From a virus, in the IMG/VR virus record IMGVR_UViG_3300042261_002269, positions 1 through 64,000 of that record: DNA of 64,000 bases. The stretch is one strand, 5' to 3'. Each line of letters starts with the position of its first letter. The stretch's first letter is position 1. The position numbers were made by a program, and so were the translations under genes. Positions 52,078 through 59,912 of this stretch are shown one piece after another. The notes below the pieces were generated by a model that saw only the letters and a list, made by a program, of their open reading frames with translations, had not been told where the DNA came from and made no database searches.

Positions 52078-53505
52078 TCAAAAAAAGCAATTTCTAATTA
52101 ATTTGCCGTTTTCAATCTTAAATTGCGAAAAAGGATCATTATTGACCTTATTTCCTTCATGCAAATAACGAACCATTTCTTGCCCACCTTTTACTGCCTC
52201 ACTGGCACTAAATGATGTAAAATCCATGCAATTCCCATGTAAATCATAAAATATCGCCTGATCATTTGGAATTTCAATCGATGTGTTATACAAAGGATTG
52301 TTGGATTGAATTCCAATAAAATGATCTGAAAGCTTTGTTACAAGAGTATTTTTGGAGTATTTGATCTTTGTGTAATCATTGCACTTTGGCATCGCAGATA
52401 ATATTTTGATTTGATCAGAAATTAATTTTCTATTCAAAAAAATCTGTTTTAATAATTGTTGATTTGCTCCAGAAAATTTAGTTTGATCCACCCAAAGTAT
52501 TGTTTTGGCTAAAGATTCGTAATATCTAACATTCAACGGAGCCTTTCTAATGGCCCAAATAACTAAAACAGCCAAAGTATCACGAGCATATGCTAATGCA
52601 TTTACAGGATTCTTGTCTTCTGTTAATTTCTTTTCATAAAGAGCTACCAAAATATCATAAAAAGTACCCGCCAAAATCTTGCCAAAACTATGGCATTCTG
52701 AGGACAACTGATCATCAGGAGCTTCTACAGGTAACTCTGAAGGAGGAACATAATTGTAATTATTAATTGCGTTTCTCAAACAATTGACATTGTGTCTATT
52801 GCCGGTAAGTTGATTGATCACACGGCCAGTATCTTCTGCCAATCCTGAAATTAAATTAGGCTTTCTTAAATCCCCATTGACTTGATTTATTGCGTAAGCC
52901 ATTACTTCTGAATAACTTAGAGCATTTAGCATAGAAAAGAAATCGGCAATTCCTTCATGAGCCCCAGCAACTTCAATTAAAGCGGCGTTAAATCCAGCAG
53001 GACGATATATGTCAAAAATCGCATGTCCTAATTCGTGTGAAACCACATCAGCAGAATCTGCTAGAAATAATGTGGATGAAAGTGATGGATGGGAAAAATA
53101 AAAAAATTGAAGGGAAATTCTATTGTAAAAAGCATTTAAATTTTGTCCAGCCAAGGGATTGACCATCAAGTTCTGTACTACAGCCCAACGATTTATTTCT
53201 TGCAAGGAATATTTAGGCAAAAAATTCAATACATTACACATGGTAACGTAACAATTAGCAGAAACTGCTTCTAAAGTCCCTCGATTATATCCTCCCCCTT
53301 TATAATTTTTAACTACAAAAGGAGGGCCTACTGCTTTAATAGAAGGATCAATTGGCTTAACCAGATTAGGAGTGAACATATCACTCAACAAATACTGAAT
53401 TGGCTGTGGAGTAGGTGGCGGCACAGGTGTAGAAGGTGGACGTTTAACAGTCCTGATAATCCTACTAGATCGAAAAGCATTGAAAATATTTTTTAAAATA
53501 CTCAT
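52078..53505 (-). CDS. Gluzincin metalloprotease (HELGH, thermolysin/M36-like)
   Basis: A 475-residue protein; the ATG at 53505 has AGGGG upstream. HELGH (His157, Glu158, His161) plus the downstream third ligand Glu184 in AHEGIADFF mark a gluzincin-type zinc protease, close to M4/M36. The N-terminus is basic with a Pro-rich stretch (PSTPVPPPTPQP) and no clear signal peptide. It may be virion-associated or released at lysis. Regions after residue 330 are unrecognised. Confidence 0.75.
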   Translation of the reverse strand: MSILKNIFNAFRSSRIIRTVKRPPSTPVPPPTPQPIQYLLSDMFTPNLVKPIDPSIKAVGPPFVVKNYKGGGYNRGTLEAVSANCYVTMCNVLNFLPKYSLQEINRWAVVQNLMVNPLAGQNLNAFYNRISLQFFYFSHPSLSSTLFLADSADVVSHELGHAIFDIYRPAGFNAALIEVAGAHEGIADFFSMLNALSYSEVMAYAINQVNGDLRKPNLISGLAEDTGRVINQLTGNRHNVNCLRNAINNYNYVPPSELPVEAPDDQLSSECHSFGKILAGTFYDILVALYEKKLTEDKNPVNALAYARDTLAVLVIWAIRKAPLNVRYYESLAKTILWVDQTKFSGANQQLLKQIFLNRKLISDQIKILSAMPKCNDYTKIKYSKNTLVTKLSDHFIGIQSNNPLYNTSIEIPNDQAIFYDLHGNCMDFTSFSASEAVKGGQEMVRYLHEGNKVNNDPFSQFKIENGKLIRNCFF

Positions 53506-53527
53506 AATTACCCCTACATTATATATT

Positions 53528-54106
53528 ATGTCAAATGAATCCCCAAAAGAAAAAGCGATAAAAGAAATTCGAACCATTGAGGCTACTAAAAAAAATTTAA
53601 TGGGAGTAGCTGGAAAACTAGGTATTATTGTTACAACTTTTGGTCATCCAATTATTCGTCAAGGTAGCGGTTTGTACAACCCTAGTTTTTTAGAAGATTA
53701 TTATGAAGATGACAGCGACAATGAATATGAAATAACAGCCAGTGGACAACAAGGTCCATTGATGGGCAGCGACAAAATCCAGGATATGGGAGATGATTTT
53801 TCCACAATTGAAGGTTATGTTTTTGATGGTTTAAGTAGAGCCATGCATCTTGAAATTAAATATTTTCAAACAAATCAACGAATTGAGGTTCATTATAAGG
53901 GATTTTTGGTTTATAAAGAGTTGGCAGGGGAGCTACAATGCTATAATCCTCAGAAAGTTTGGGAAGATTTGATTGCCAAATTGTACGAACAAGCAAAAAA
54001 AGCTGCTAAAAAGAGAAAAATTGAAGAAAATCAAGAATTAAAGAGAAAAATTGAAAAAAACAAAATATCTTATTGGAGAGTCCTTAAAGAACGTTGGGGA
54101 TTATAA
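53528..54106 (+). CDS. Hypothetical protein, 192 aa
   Basis: From the ATG at 53528, 22 bases from the divergent metalloprotease start. The centre (FGHPIIRQGSGLYNPSFLED) is followed by an acidic patch (YYEDDSDNEYE) and a beta segment (AMHLEIKYFQTNQRIEVHYK), and it ends with a basic coiled coil (KKAAKKRKIEENQELKRKI). No family recognised. No clear Shine-Dalgarno. Confidence 0.55.
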   Translation: MSNESPKEKAIKEIRTIEATKKNLMGVAGKLGIIVTTFGHPIIRQGSGLYNPSFLEDYYEDDSDNEYEITASGQQGPLMGSDKIQDMGDDFSTIEGYVFDGLSRAMHLEIKYFQTNQRIEVHYKGFLVYKELAGELQCYNPQKVWEDLIAKLYEQAKKAAKKRKIEENQELKRKIEKNKISYWRVLKERWGL

Positions 54107-54169
54107 AATAGATTTCTAAAAAAATAGCTTCCTATAGTAAATATATTATTCGACATAGAGGGAAAATTT

Positions 54170-54694
54170 ATGACACAAGAATCCAAAATCGCTGTTCAGA
54201 AAATTAGTTTAGAAGATGGTCGTCTTGCAGAGCGTCATTCGTATGTTGACGAAAACGGCAACGAAGTGATTGAGCTATTTGCTGAAGAAGTAAAGCCACT
54301 TCACATAGAACAACGTATAATTCGTGAATACAAAAATGTAGTAGCGAAAGAAACTCGTCAAACATTCCAAAATGGAGAAGTCGTTCAGCAAGAAGTTCTT
54401 TCTACTGAACCTGATGTGCCATTGCAAATAAGAGAACGAATTGCTGTAAAAGCACCAGAAGTCCCTGAAAACTCTTTTGCTACAAAAGCAGATTTGGACG
54501 AAATGGTTAGTAGATTAACTTATCAAATGCAAATTAAAGATCCGCCTGTTTCCAATATTCCTCTTACTGCCCAAGCATTGGTAGAAAAGAATGTTGAAGA
54601 AAAAAACCAAAACAAACTAGTAATCAATTTGGTTTTGGCAGCAATCTTATTGGTTAATGTTGCGTTTATTGGATATGTATATTTCTTAATGTAA
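54170..54694 (+). CDS. Tail-anchored membrane protein
   Basis: A 174-residue protein: a soluble charged N-terminus (KISLEDGRLAERHSYVDENG) and a C-terminal membrane helix (about 152-173, INLVLAAILLVNVAFIGYVY) that ends at residue 174. AGAGGG precedes the ATG. The single C-terminal anchor would place the bulk in the cytoplasm. Family unknown. Confidence 0.6.
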   Translation: MTQESKIAVQKISLEDGRLAERHSYVDENGNEVIELFAEEVKPLHIEQRIIREYKNVVAKETRQTFQNGEVVQQEVLSTEPDVPLQIRERIAVKAPEVPENSFATKADLDEMVSRLTYQMQIKDPPVSNIPLTAQALVEKNVEEKNQNKLVINLVLAAILLVNVAFIGYVYFLM

Positions 54695-54726
54695 TCTAGG
54701 ATGATCCGTGAGCGATTATAAGGATT

Positions 54727-54755
54727 GGGAAAGTTGTAAGCTTTACAACTTTCCC
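54727..54755. other. Perfect 13-bp hairpin
   Basis: Arms 54727-54739 (GGGAAAGTTGTAA) and 54743-54755 pair perfectly around GCT. No U-run follows on either strand, so it is not a typical intrinsic terminator. It lies 33 bases after a plus-strand stop. Confidence 0.6.
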
Positions 54756-54851
54756 TCCTACAAAATTCATATAACTTCATCTAAAACAATAAAAAAAATT
54801 GTTCCCAAAAAACCAGAATTAGAAACAATCTTTAATAATTTTCTTCCATTA

Positions 54852-54887
54852 ATAAAAAAAACCGCAGGGCAATTAACCCTGCGGTTT
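54852..54887 (-). terminator. Rho-independent terminator for the minus-strand genes
   Basis: Arms 54859-54869 (AAACCGCAGGG) and 54877-54887 pair perfectly around a 7-base loop. On the minus strand the hairpin is followed by a run of T (complement of the A run at 54854-54861), just after the stop at 54905. Confidence 0.85.
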
Positions 54888-54904
54888 ACGAAGGTGAAGT
54901 GAGG

Positions 54905-55258
54905 TTAACTTACTTCTGAAAAAATACTCACTGCCGGAAACCTCTTCAACGTAGTACTCTTCGGATTCTTTTTAGATGTTGCTTGCGATTTCATCAAGCG
55001 ACTATAATCTCCCCACTTAGCAATTTTGCTTTTTCGATAACTGCGAATGGTTTTTAACGCCTGTTTCAAATTACGCACATGTGATCCTTCACGAAATTCC
55101 AAACCAGTAATCATAGTCGGAGTTTCTTCAGTAATTAATACCGTTCGTCGCACAGGATGACTGTGCGAACCTTTGTAATAAAATCTTGCAACAGGCTTTG
55201 AACTCTTTGCCAAATCCTTTACGAAATTCTCAAGCTTAATTCTTTCTTTGTAATTCAT
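54905..55258 (-). CDS. Small basic phage protein, unknown
   Basis: A 117-residue protein; AAAGGA before the ATG at 55258. A beta section (RRTVLITEETPTMITGLEFR) is followed by a basic helix (RSYRKSKIAKWGDYSRLMKS). The first part recalls small WYL-like or DNA-binding phage proteins, but I would not name it. It overlaps the end of the M28 gene by 23 bases and ends at a terminator. Confidence 0.55.
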   Translation of the reverse strand: MNYKERIKLENFVKDLAKSSKPVARFYYKGSHSHPVRRTVLITEETPTMITGLEFREGSHVRNLKQALKTIRSYRKSKIAKWGDYSRLMKSQATSKKNPKSTTLKRFPAVSIFSEVS

Positions 55259-56333
55259 CGTCTTTCCTTTCAGTGGCATGATCGATAACTTTTTCAAACG
55301 GAGTAACACCATGATCCAAAAACGCTTCGGATCTAACCTGAATATCACTCACCTTAATGTTCGTGCCATTCTGACAAACTTCCCAAAGTAATTCAAGACC
55401 AAATTGAGTAATTTTTTCCATATTCTTATAATTTAACGTATCAGGTTTGTCTGCCGGTGTGTGGTATTTACCATGAAGTCCTGTATGTATCATTATAACA
55501 GGCACTCCAGCCCTTCGAAATGATGCATGGTCAGAACCGTTTGATCCATCAGTGGTAATTTTTGCAGCAAATGGATATTTGTCCTTAAAGCTATTGATCA
55601 ATCCGCTTATTGGACTGTCTATCGAAGATGCCTGTTCAAAATTGCCATGCCCAATCATGTCTAAATTTTCCATGAAAATATGCTGTTTAATGGAAGGATT
55701 TTTTAATGGAAATTTTGGATTTTCAACATAAAATTCACTTCCTAATAAACCTTGCTCTTCTCCAGCATAAAACTGAAATACAATTGTTCTTTTATTTTGT
55801 CCTTGCAATTTAGATAATGCTTTAGCCATTGCCAAAACTGCGGCTGTGCCAGATGCATTGTCATCTGCACCAGGATTGATTTTGCCAGCCTTCTTTCCTA
55901 AATGATCATAATGTGCTCCTACTACCACTATCTCATCGCCTTTCTCGCTGCCTTCCATCCATGCATATACATTTTCGCCCTTAGCCGAAATTAATTTAAA
56001 CACATCGGTTTTTGCTGGCAATTTGCAGTCTGTTAATTCTTTAAGCAGAAAATCTCTGGCCTTTTCCATTCCAGGCGAACCTGTCTTCCTGCCTTCAAGC
56101 TCATCGCTCGAAAGATACTCGACCATACTTTTCAACCCATCTGCCTTAATAGAATCTATAGCATTTTGCAAGGTATAAGTGGGCTTAGGAGGAACAATTG
56201 GGTCTATTTGAGTAATCGAATTGTTAGTTGGCTTGTTCTCTATATTTACTTTATTTTTTCGTTTGTCATATGCCCAAACGACAACTAATATGTCAACAAT
56301 AATAATCCCAACAATTAGCAGTTCTTTTTTCAT
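55236..56333 (-). CDS. M28 family zinc aminopeptidase, membrane-anchored
   Basis: A 365-residue protein. Residues 4-20 form a membrane anchor. The two-zinc site is complete: His141 (GAHYDH), Asp157 (GADDNASG), Glu192/Glu193 (AGEEQG), Asp225 (ENLDMIG) and His291 (HGKYHTPADKP). This is a typical M28 aminopeptidase, acting outside the cytoplasm. Divergent from the terminase genes. Confidence 0.85.
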   Translation of the reverse strand: MKKELLIVGIIIVDILVVVWAYDKRKNKVNIENKPTNNSITQIDPIVPPKPTYTLQNAIDSIKADGLKSMVEYLSSDELEGRKTGSPGMEKARDFLLKELTDCKLPAKTDVFKLISAKGENVYAWMEGSEKGDEIVVVGAHYDHLGKKAGKINPGADDNASGTAAVLAMAKALSKLQGQNKRTIVFQFYAGEEQGLLGSEFYVENPKFPLKNPSIKQHIFMENLDMIGHGNFEQASSIDSPISGLINSFKDKYPFAAKITTDGSNGSDHASFRRAGVPVIMIHTGLHGKYHTPADKPDTLNYKNMEKITQFGLELLWEVCQNGTNIKVSDIQVRSEAFLDHGVTPFEKVIDHATERKDDELQRKN

Positions 56334-56358
56334 ATTTCCTCTTTTTCTGATTAAAACA

Positions 56359-56374
56359 CTATAATGTATTATAG
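56359..56374. promoter_or_regulatory. Bidirectional -10-like inverted repeat
   Basis: CTATAATGTATTATAG is almost a palindrome and gives TATAAT on both strands (56360-56365 and the reverse of 56368-56373), between the divergent M28 and terminase-copy genes. Confidence 0.4.
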
Positions 56375-56401
56375 CTATTGAAACAAATATTCAGGAGAAA
56401 A

Positions 56402-57283
56402 ATGTCTTTTAAACGAGTAGATCCAAATTGGAAAGAAAAATACCCATTTCTGGGAAGCTTTTATAGAAATGAATATGACCCAAAATATTATGAATTTGAT
56501 AAGTACGAACTCCAAATAGATCCTCTAGAAACTAAAGAAGAAATTGAAGCATACAGCACAAGAATCCAAAAACAAGAAATCCTAAAATGTGCTGCATTCT
56601 TCCCCTATTTTTGCCACAAATATGTAAAAATCAGACGCCCTGAACAAGATTTGGTTCCATTTATCCTGCATAACTGTCAACGAAGTTGTGTTAAAGCATA
56701 TGAAAATAATAACTTTAGTATTTTCTCAAAATTCCGTCAAGGCGGATTCAGTACTCTCAATGCAATATACAGCCTTTGGCGATTTTCGTTTAAACCAGAT
56801 GAAACGATTAGCATTATGGTGAGACATGAAAGAGAATGCCTTGATATAGAAAACATCATAAAATATGCATTGGAAGCACTTCCCGCTTGGATGAAACCAG
56901 AAATGTATGTCCGTCCAAAAAATTTCTGCAATATTAATACTGATAGTAGATTATTTATTCTTAATTCTCATACATTAAGCCCAGGATGTTCTATCGATTA
57001 TTTATTTATGGAAGAAGTTGCATTCATTTCGAAAATGGATGAATGTTGGAAATCTTTGCTTCCAATCATTAGTAAAAATGGACATTGTGCTTGCTTCTCC
57101 ACTCCAAACGGCAAAAACAACTGGTTCCATAATGTGTTTACAAACGCTAAGAGACATGGATTCAAAAAATTCAAATTAGATTATCGTGATGATCCAAACA
57201 ACAAAGATCGGGTAAAACAACTCAAAGCAGGATTAGGACAAAAAGGCTGGCAACAAGAATACCTCTGTAAGTTCCTAGATTAA
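56402..57283 (+). CDS. ATPase-only paralogue of the large terminase
   Basis: A 293-residue protein; GGAG before the ATG at 56402. It aligns without gaps to residues 1-240 of the full terminase just downstream; by hand count 118 of 240 positions are identical (about 49%). The deviant Walker A (SKFRQGGFST, Lys110) and the coupling motif (CFSTPNG) are kept, but Walker B reads LFMEE (Glu204 instead of Asp), and the whole nuclease domain is missing. It ends cleanly at a stop with a normal C-terminus for the ATPase domain. Either a retired duplicate or a regulator of the motor. Confidence 0.75.
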   Translation: MSFKRVDPNWKEKYPFLGSFYRNEYDPKYYEFDKYELQIDPLETKEEIEAYSTRIQKQEILKCAAFFPYFCHKYVKIRRPEQDLVPFILHNCQRSCVKAYENNNFSIFSKFRQGGFSTLNAIYSLWRFSFKPDETISIMVRHERECLDIENIIKYALEALPAWMKPEMYVRPKNFCNINTDSRLFILNSHTLSPGCSIDYLFMEEVAFISKMDECWKSLLPIISKNGHCACFSTPNGKNNWFHNVFTNAKRHGFKKFKLDYRDDPNNKDRVKQLKAGLGQKGWQQEYLCKFLD

Positions 57284-57330
57284 AACTTAGCCTAATAGCA
57301 CTAAATACCTTATCACATTAAGGAGATTTT

Positions 57331-59145
57331 GTGCCTTTTAAAGAAATAGATCCTAATTGGAAGAAAAAATATACCAATTTAAAAGATTTCTATCTCAATG
57401 AATATGATCCAAAATATTATGAATTCAATAAGTATGAATTAGAGATAGATCCTTTAGAAAGCTTCGAAGAAATTGAAGCCTATGATGCAGAAACTAGACA
57501 GAGGGAACTGCTCAAATGTGCTATGTCCTTCCCCTATTTCTGCCATAAGTATATTAAGATCGCTCATCCTAAACGTGGTCTAATTCCTTTTATCCCTTAT
57601 AAGTATCAACGTCGCTGCTGTCAAGAATATGAAAATCAAAGATTCAACATTCTTTCAAAATTCCGTCAAGGAGGTTTGACCACCGTTACTGTTATTTGGG
57701 CTATTTGGCGATGCTTATTTAAATTAGATGAAACCATTATGGTTCTATCTAAGTCTGATCGTGAAGCTATTGCCGCTGGAGAAGTTGCTAAACGTGCTTT
57801 AATCGAGTTGCCAAGCTGGATGAAGCCCGAAATGGAGAAAAATAATGACCACCAAAAAATCTTCTCCGATACTGGCTGTAAATTATTCTTCTACACCCCC
57901 GAAGCTGCTCGTGGACGTTCTATCACTTATCTTATTCTAGACGAAGCTGCATACGTTCCACAAATGGAAAAACATTGGAAAGCTATGTTCCCCACCATTA
58001 GTACTGGTGGTCACTGCATTTGTATCTCCACGGTAAATGGCGTGGGTAATTGGTACTATGACACATTCATGGGAGCGAAAAAAGGCGAAAATGACTTCTT
58101 CGTAATTGAATTGGATTACTGGGAACATCCAGATTACGACGATGAGGAATGGGTCAAGCAAACTCGTGCCCAATTAGGCGAAAAAGGCTGGCTACAAGAA
58201 GTTATGCGTGACTTCTTGGGGGCTGGCGATTCTTATATTCCTCCAGATATTATCAATGATCTAGATATAATTACACGAGAAATTGAACCCACTAAAATGC
58301 TATTTCCTCAATGGAATAATCGTGGAGAAATAAAAGAGCAACGTATTACAGATGTGGAAAACTGGATTCGTGGTGCCTTGTATATTTGGCGAGAACCTAT
58401 TGAGGGACGAGATTATATTATTGGCGTAGATGCTGCTGAAGGCATGGGCGAGGAAGGAGATAATAGCTGTTTTGAAGTAATTGATGCTGTGACCTGTGAA
58501 CAAGTAGCAGAATTTTATAGCAATATCTGTCCACCTCACCATTTTGCTCAAATTCTTGCTATGGTTGGACAAACTTATAATAACGCTATCATCGTTGTGG
58601 AAAGTCAAAGTGCTGGCTTAACAGTTCTAGAAAAACTACAACACGATTTCTATTATGACAACCTGTTTGAAAGTTCTCAAGGTAGAAACTCTAAGCCAGG
58701 AATTAAAACCACTAGCAGCAATCGTTCTACTTTCTTAGAAACTATGCAAACTAGATTGGTCAACCAAAGCATTGCTATTCGTAGCAGGCGGTTTGTTAAA
58801 GAATTGAAAGGTTTTATCTGGAATTCCCAAACAAAACGAGCAGAAGCAACTAAAGGTTTTCATGATGACGCTATTATGGCATTGTGCTTAGCATTATATG
58901 CTAGAGATGTTGCCATGCGACAATCTCCCGTTTTAGGAGATACAAATCAATATACCGAAGTATTTAAAGCAGAAATCTATGAAGAAATCAAACAAGAATT
59001 AGCCAAAAATATCAATGATTTTTCAGAAGGTGAGGAATTACAGCTTTTTGAAAATATCAATCGTTCTGATGATGATGATTTGTTATTTGGATCTGGCTAT
59101 AAAAGAAGAGCAAATGATAATCTCTTGAGGGAGTTCGGGTGGTGA
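57331..59145 (+). CDS. Large terminase subunit (gp17-like)
   Basis: A 604-residue protein; GTG start with AAGGAG upstream. ATPase domain: deviant Walker A with early Lys (SKFRQGGLTT, 109-118), Walker B YLILDEAA (Asp204, Glu205) and coupling CISTVNG. RNase H-like nuclease: VDAAEG (Asp367), IIVVESQSAG (Glu424) and GFHDDAIMALCLALY near 530. It is the motor that cuts and packages DNA into the portal. A copy of its first 240 residues precedes it. Confidence 0.95.
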   Translation: MPFKEIDPNWKKKYTNLKDFYLNEYDPKYYEFNKYELEIDPLESFEEIEAYDAETRQRELLKCAMSFPYFCHKYIKIAHPKRGLIPFIPYKYQRRCCQEYENQRFNILSKFRQGGLTTVTVIWAIWRCLFKLDETIMVLSKSDREAIAAGEVAKRALIELPSWMKPEMEKNNDHQKIFSDTGCKLFFYTPEAARGRSITYLILDEAAYVPQMEKHWKAMFPTISTGGHCICISTVNGVGNWYYDTFMGAKKGENDFFVIELDYWEHPDYDDEEWVKQTRAQLGEKGWLQEVMRDFLGAGDSYIPPDIINDLDIITREIEPTKMLFPQWNNRGEIKEQRITDVENWIRGALYIWREPIEGRDYIIGVDAAEGMGEEGDNSCFEVIDAVTCEQVAEFYSNICPPHHFAQILAMVGQTYNNAIIVVESQSAGLTVLEKLQHDFYYDNLFESSQGRNSKPGIKTTSSNRSTFLETMQTRLVNQSIAIRSRRFVKELKGFIWNSQTKRAEATKGFHDDAIMALCLALYARDVAMRQSPVLGDTNQYTEVFKAEIYEEIKQELAKNINDFSEGEELQLFENINRSDDDDLLFGSGYKRRANDNLLREFGW

Positions 59146-59165
59146 TTGCCACAAAAGGATAAATT

Positions 59166-59528
59166 ATGAATTTTACAGAAATCAAACGTGCCAAAAGTCT
59201 TCTCACACAAGCATTAGGAGCAACTTCCTATCTGCCACAATGTCCTGCCACAATGGAAGCTAAGAAAAACATCAAAAGAGCTTTGCAAAATATTGAAGAA
59301 ATAGAACAAAGCCAATACCAAAAAAGAAAAGCCAATCAAACTCAACATGAAAGTTGGTGGAAAAATATTGAAGCAGGAGTAGCCAATATGCCTGTTACTA
59401 GTATTGCTGAAGCTAAAAAATCACTAGAGAAATTGAATGCTATGATTTCAACAGAACAACAAAAGATTAAAGATTTAGAGAAACAATCTAACGAAACAGA
59501 AACTGATAACCAACTTCTAAACGACTAA
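59166..59528 (+). CDS. Small helical protein between terminase and portal
   Basis: A 120-residue protein; AAAAGGA before the ATG. It is almost all helix (IKRAKSLLTQAL, then coiled coil AKKSLEKLNAMISTEQQKIK). Position between terminase and portal suggests a packaging or head role, but no family is recognised. Its stop region overlaps the convergent gene by 12 bases. Confidence 0.55.
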   Translation: MNFTEIKRAKSLLTQALGATSYLPQCPATMEAKKNIKRALQNIEEIEQSQYQKRKANQTQHESWWKNIEAGVANMPVTSIAEAKKSLEKLNAMISTEQQKIKDLEKQSNETETDNQLLND

Positions 59529-59876
59529 CCATTCACCGCCTGTTCTATTATGCCAAATCTTCATACCCGTAATTCTATATCGATAAGATAAAGCACTGAT
59601 GGACATACTAGGATCATACTTTTTACTATAATAAATAAAATTACAATGTTTGATTAATGAAAAACATGTTAGGTCTTGATTATGAAAAATAGTCGTTCCC
59701 CAAACCGCTTTTTTATCATTTTTGCGATGCGGATTATTAAATAGTATCTGGAAGTCATCATAATGATGAAGACCTTTAGTTTCAAAGTGATCAAAATGAG
59801 GGTTTTTCATTAACTCATTTATTAATTGCTCATGACCTGAACAAAGGTGAGTCATGATTATTGTTGTGTTTTTCAT
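59517..59876 (-). CDS. Small hypothetical protein (possibly sulfotransferase-like)
   Basis: A 119-residue protein from the ATG at 59876. The start TIIMTHLCSGHEQLINELMK, then NPHFDHF, resembles the (T/S)-x-x-S-G-(x)-x-x-L...L..(H/N)P part of sulfotransferase P-loop regions, but the protein is too short for the full fold. No Shine-Dalgarno; TTATAGTATATTT precedes the ATG. Low confidence in function. Confidence 0.45.
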   Translation of the reverse strand: MKNTTIIMTHLCSGHEQLINELMKNPHFDHFETKGLHHYDDFQILFNNPHRKNDKKAVWGTTIFHNQDLTCFSLIKHCNFIYYSKKYDPSMSISALSYRYRITGMKIWHNRTGGEWLVV

Positions 59877-59897
59877 AAATATACTATAATACAGTAT
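59861..59897 (+). promoter_or_regulatory. Promoter region upstream of portal gene
   Basis: TTGTTG (59861-59866), an 18-base spacer and TATAAT (59885-59890) resemble a sigma70-type promoter; a CATAAATA late octamer (59874-59881) overlaps it. ATACT/AGTAT arms at 59881-59885 and 59893-59897 form an inverted repeat. The portal ATG is at 59913. Confidence 0.4.
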
Positions 59898-59912
59898 CGT
59901 CAAGGAGTTAAT

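Noticed and set aside
54708-54902. GTG-started 64-residue plus-strand frame
   Set aside because: It reads through a perfect hairpin and the minus-strand terminator; its composition follows those structures and no family is seen. A weak AGGATGA before the GTG keeps a small doubt.
59847-59912. Upstream in-frame extension of the portal protein
   Set aside because: The ATG at 59913 has a proper AAGGAG, and the extension overlaps the divergent gene and promoter region.
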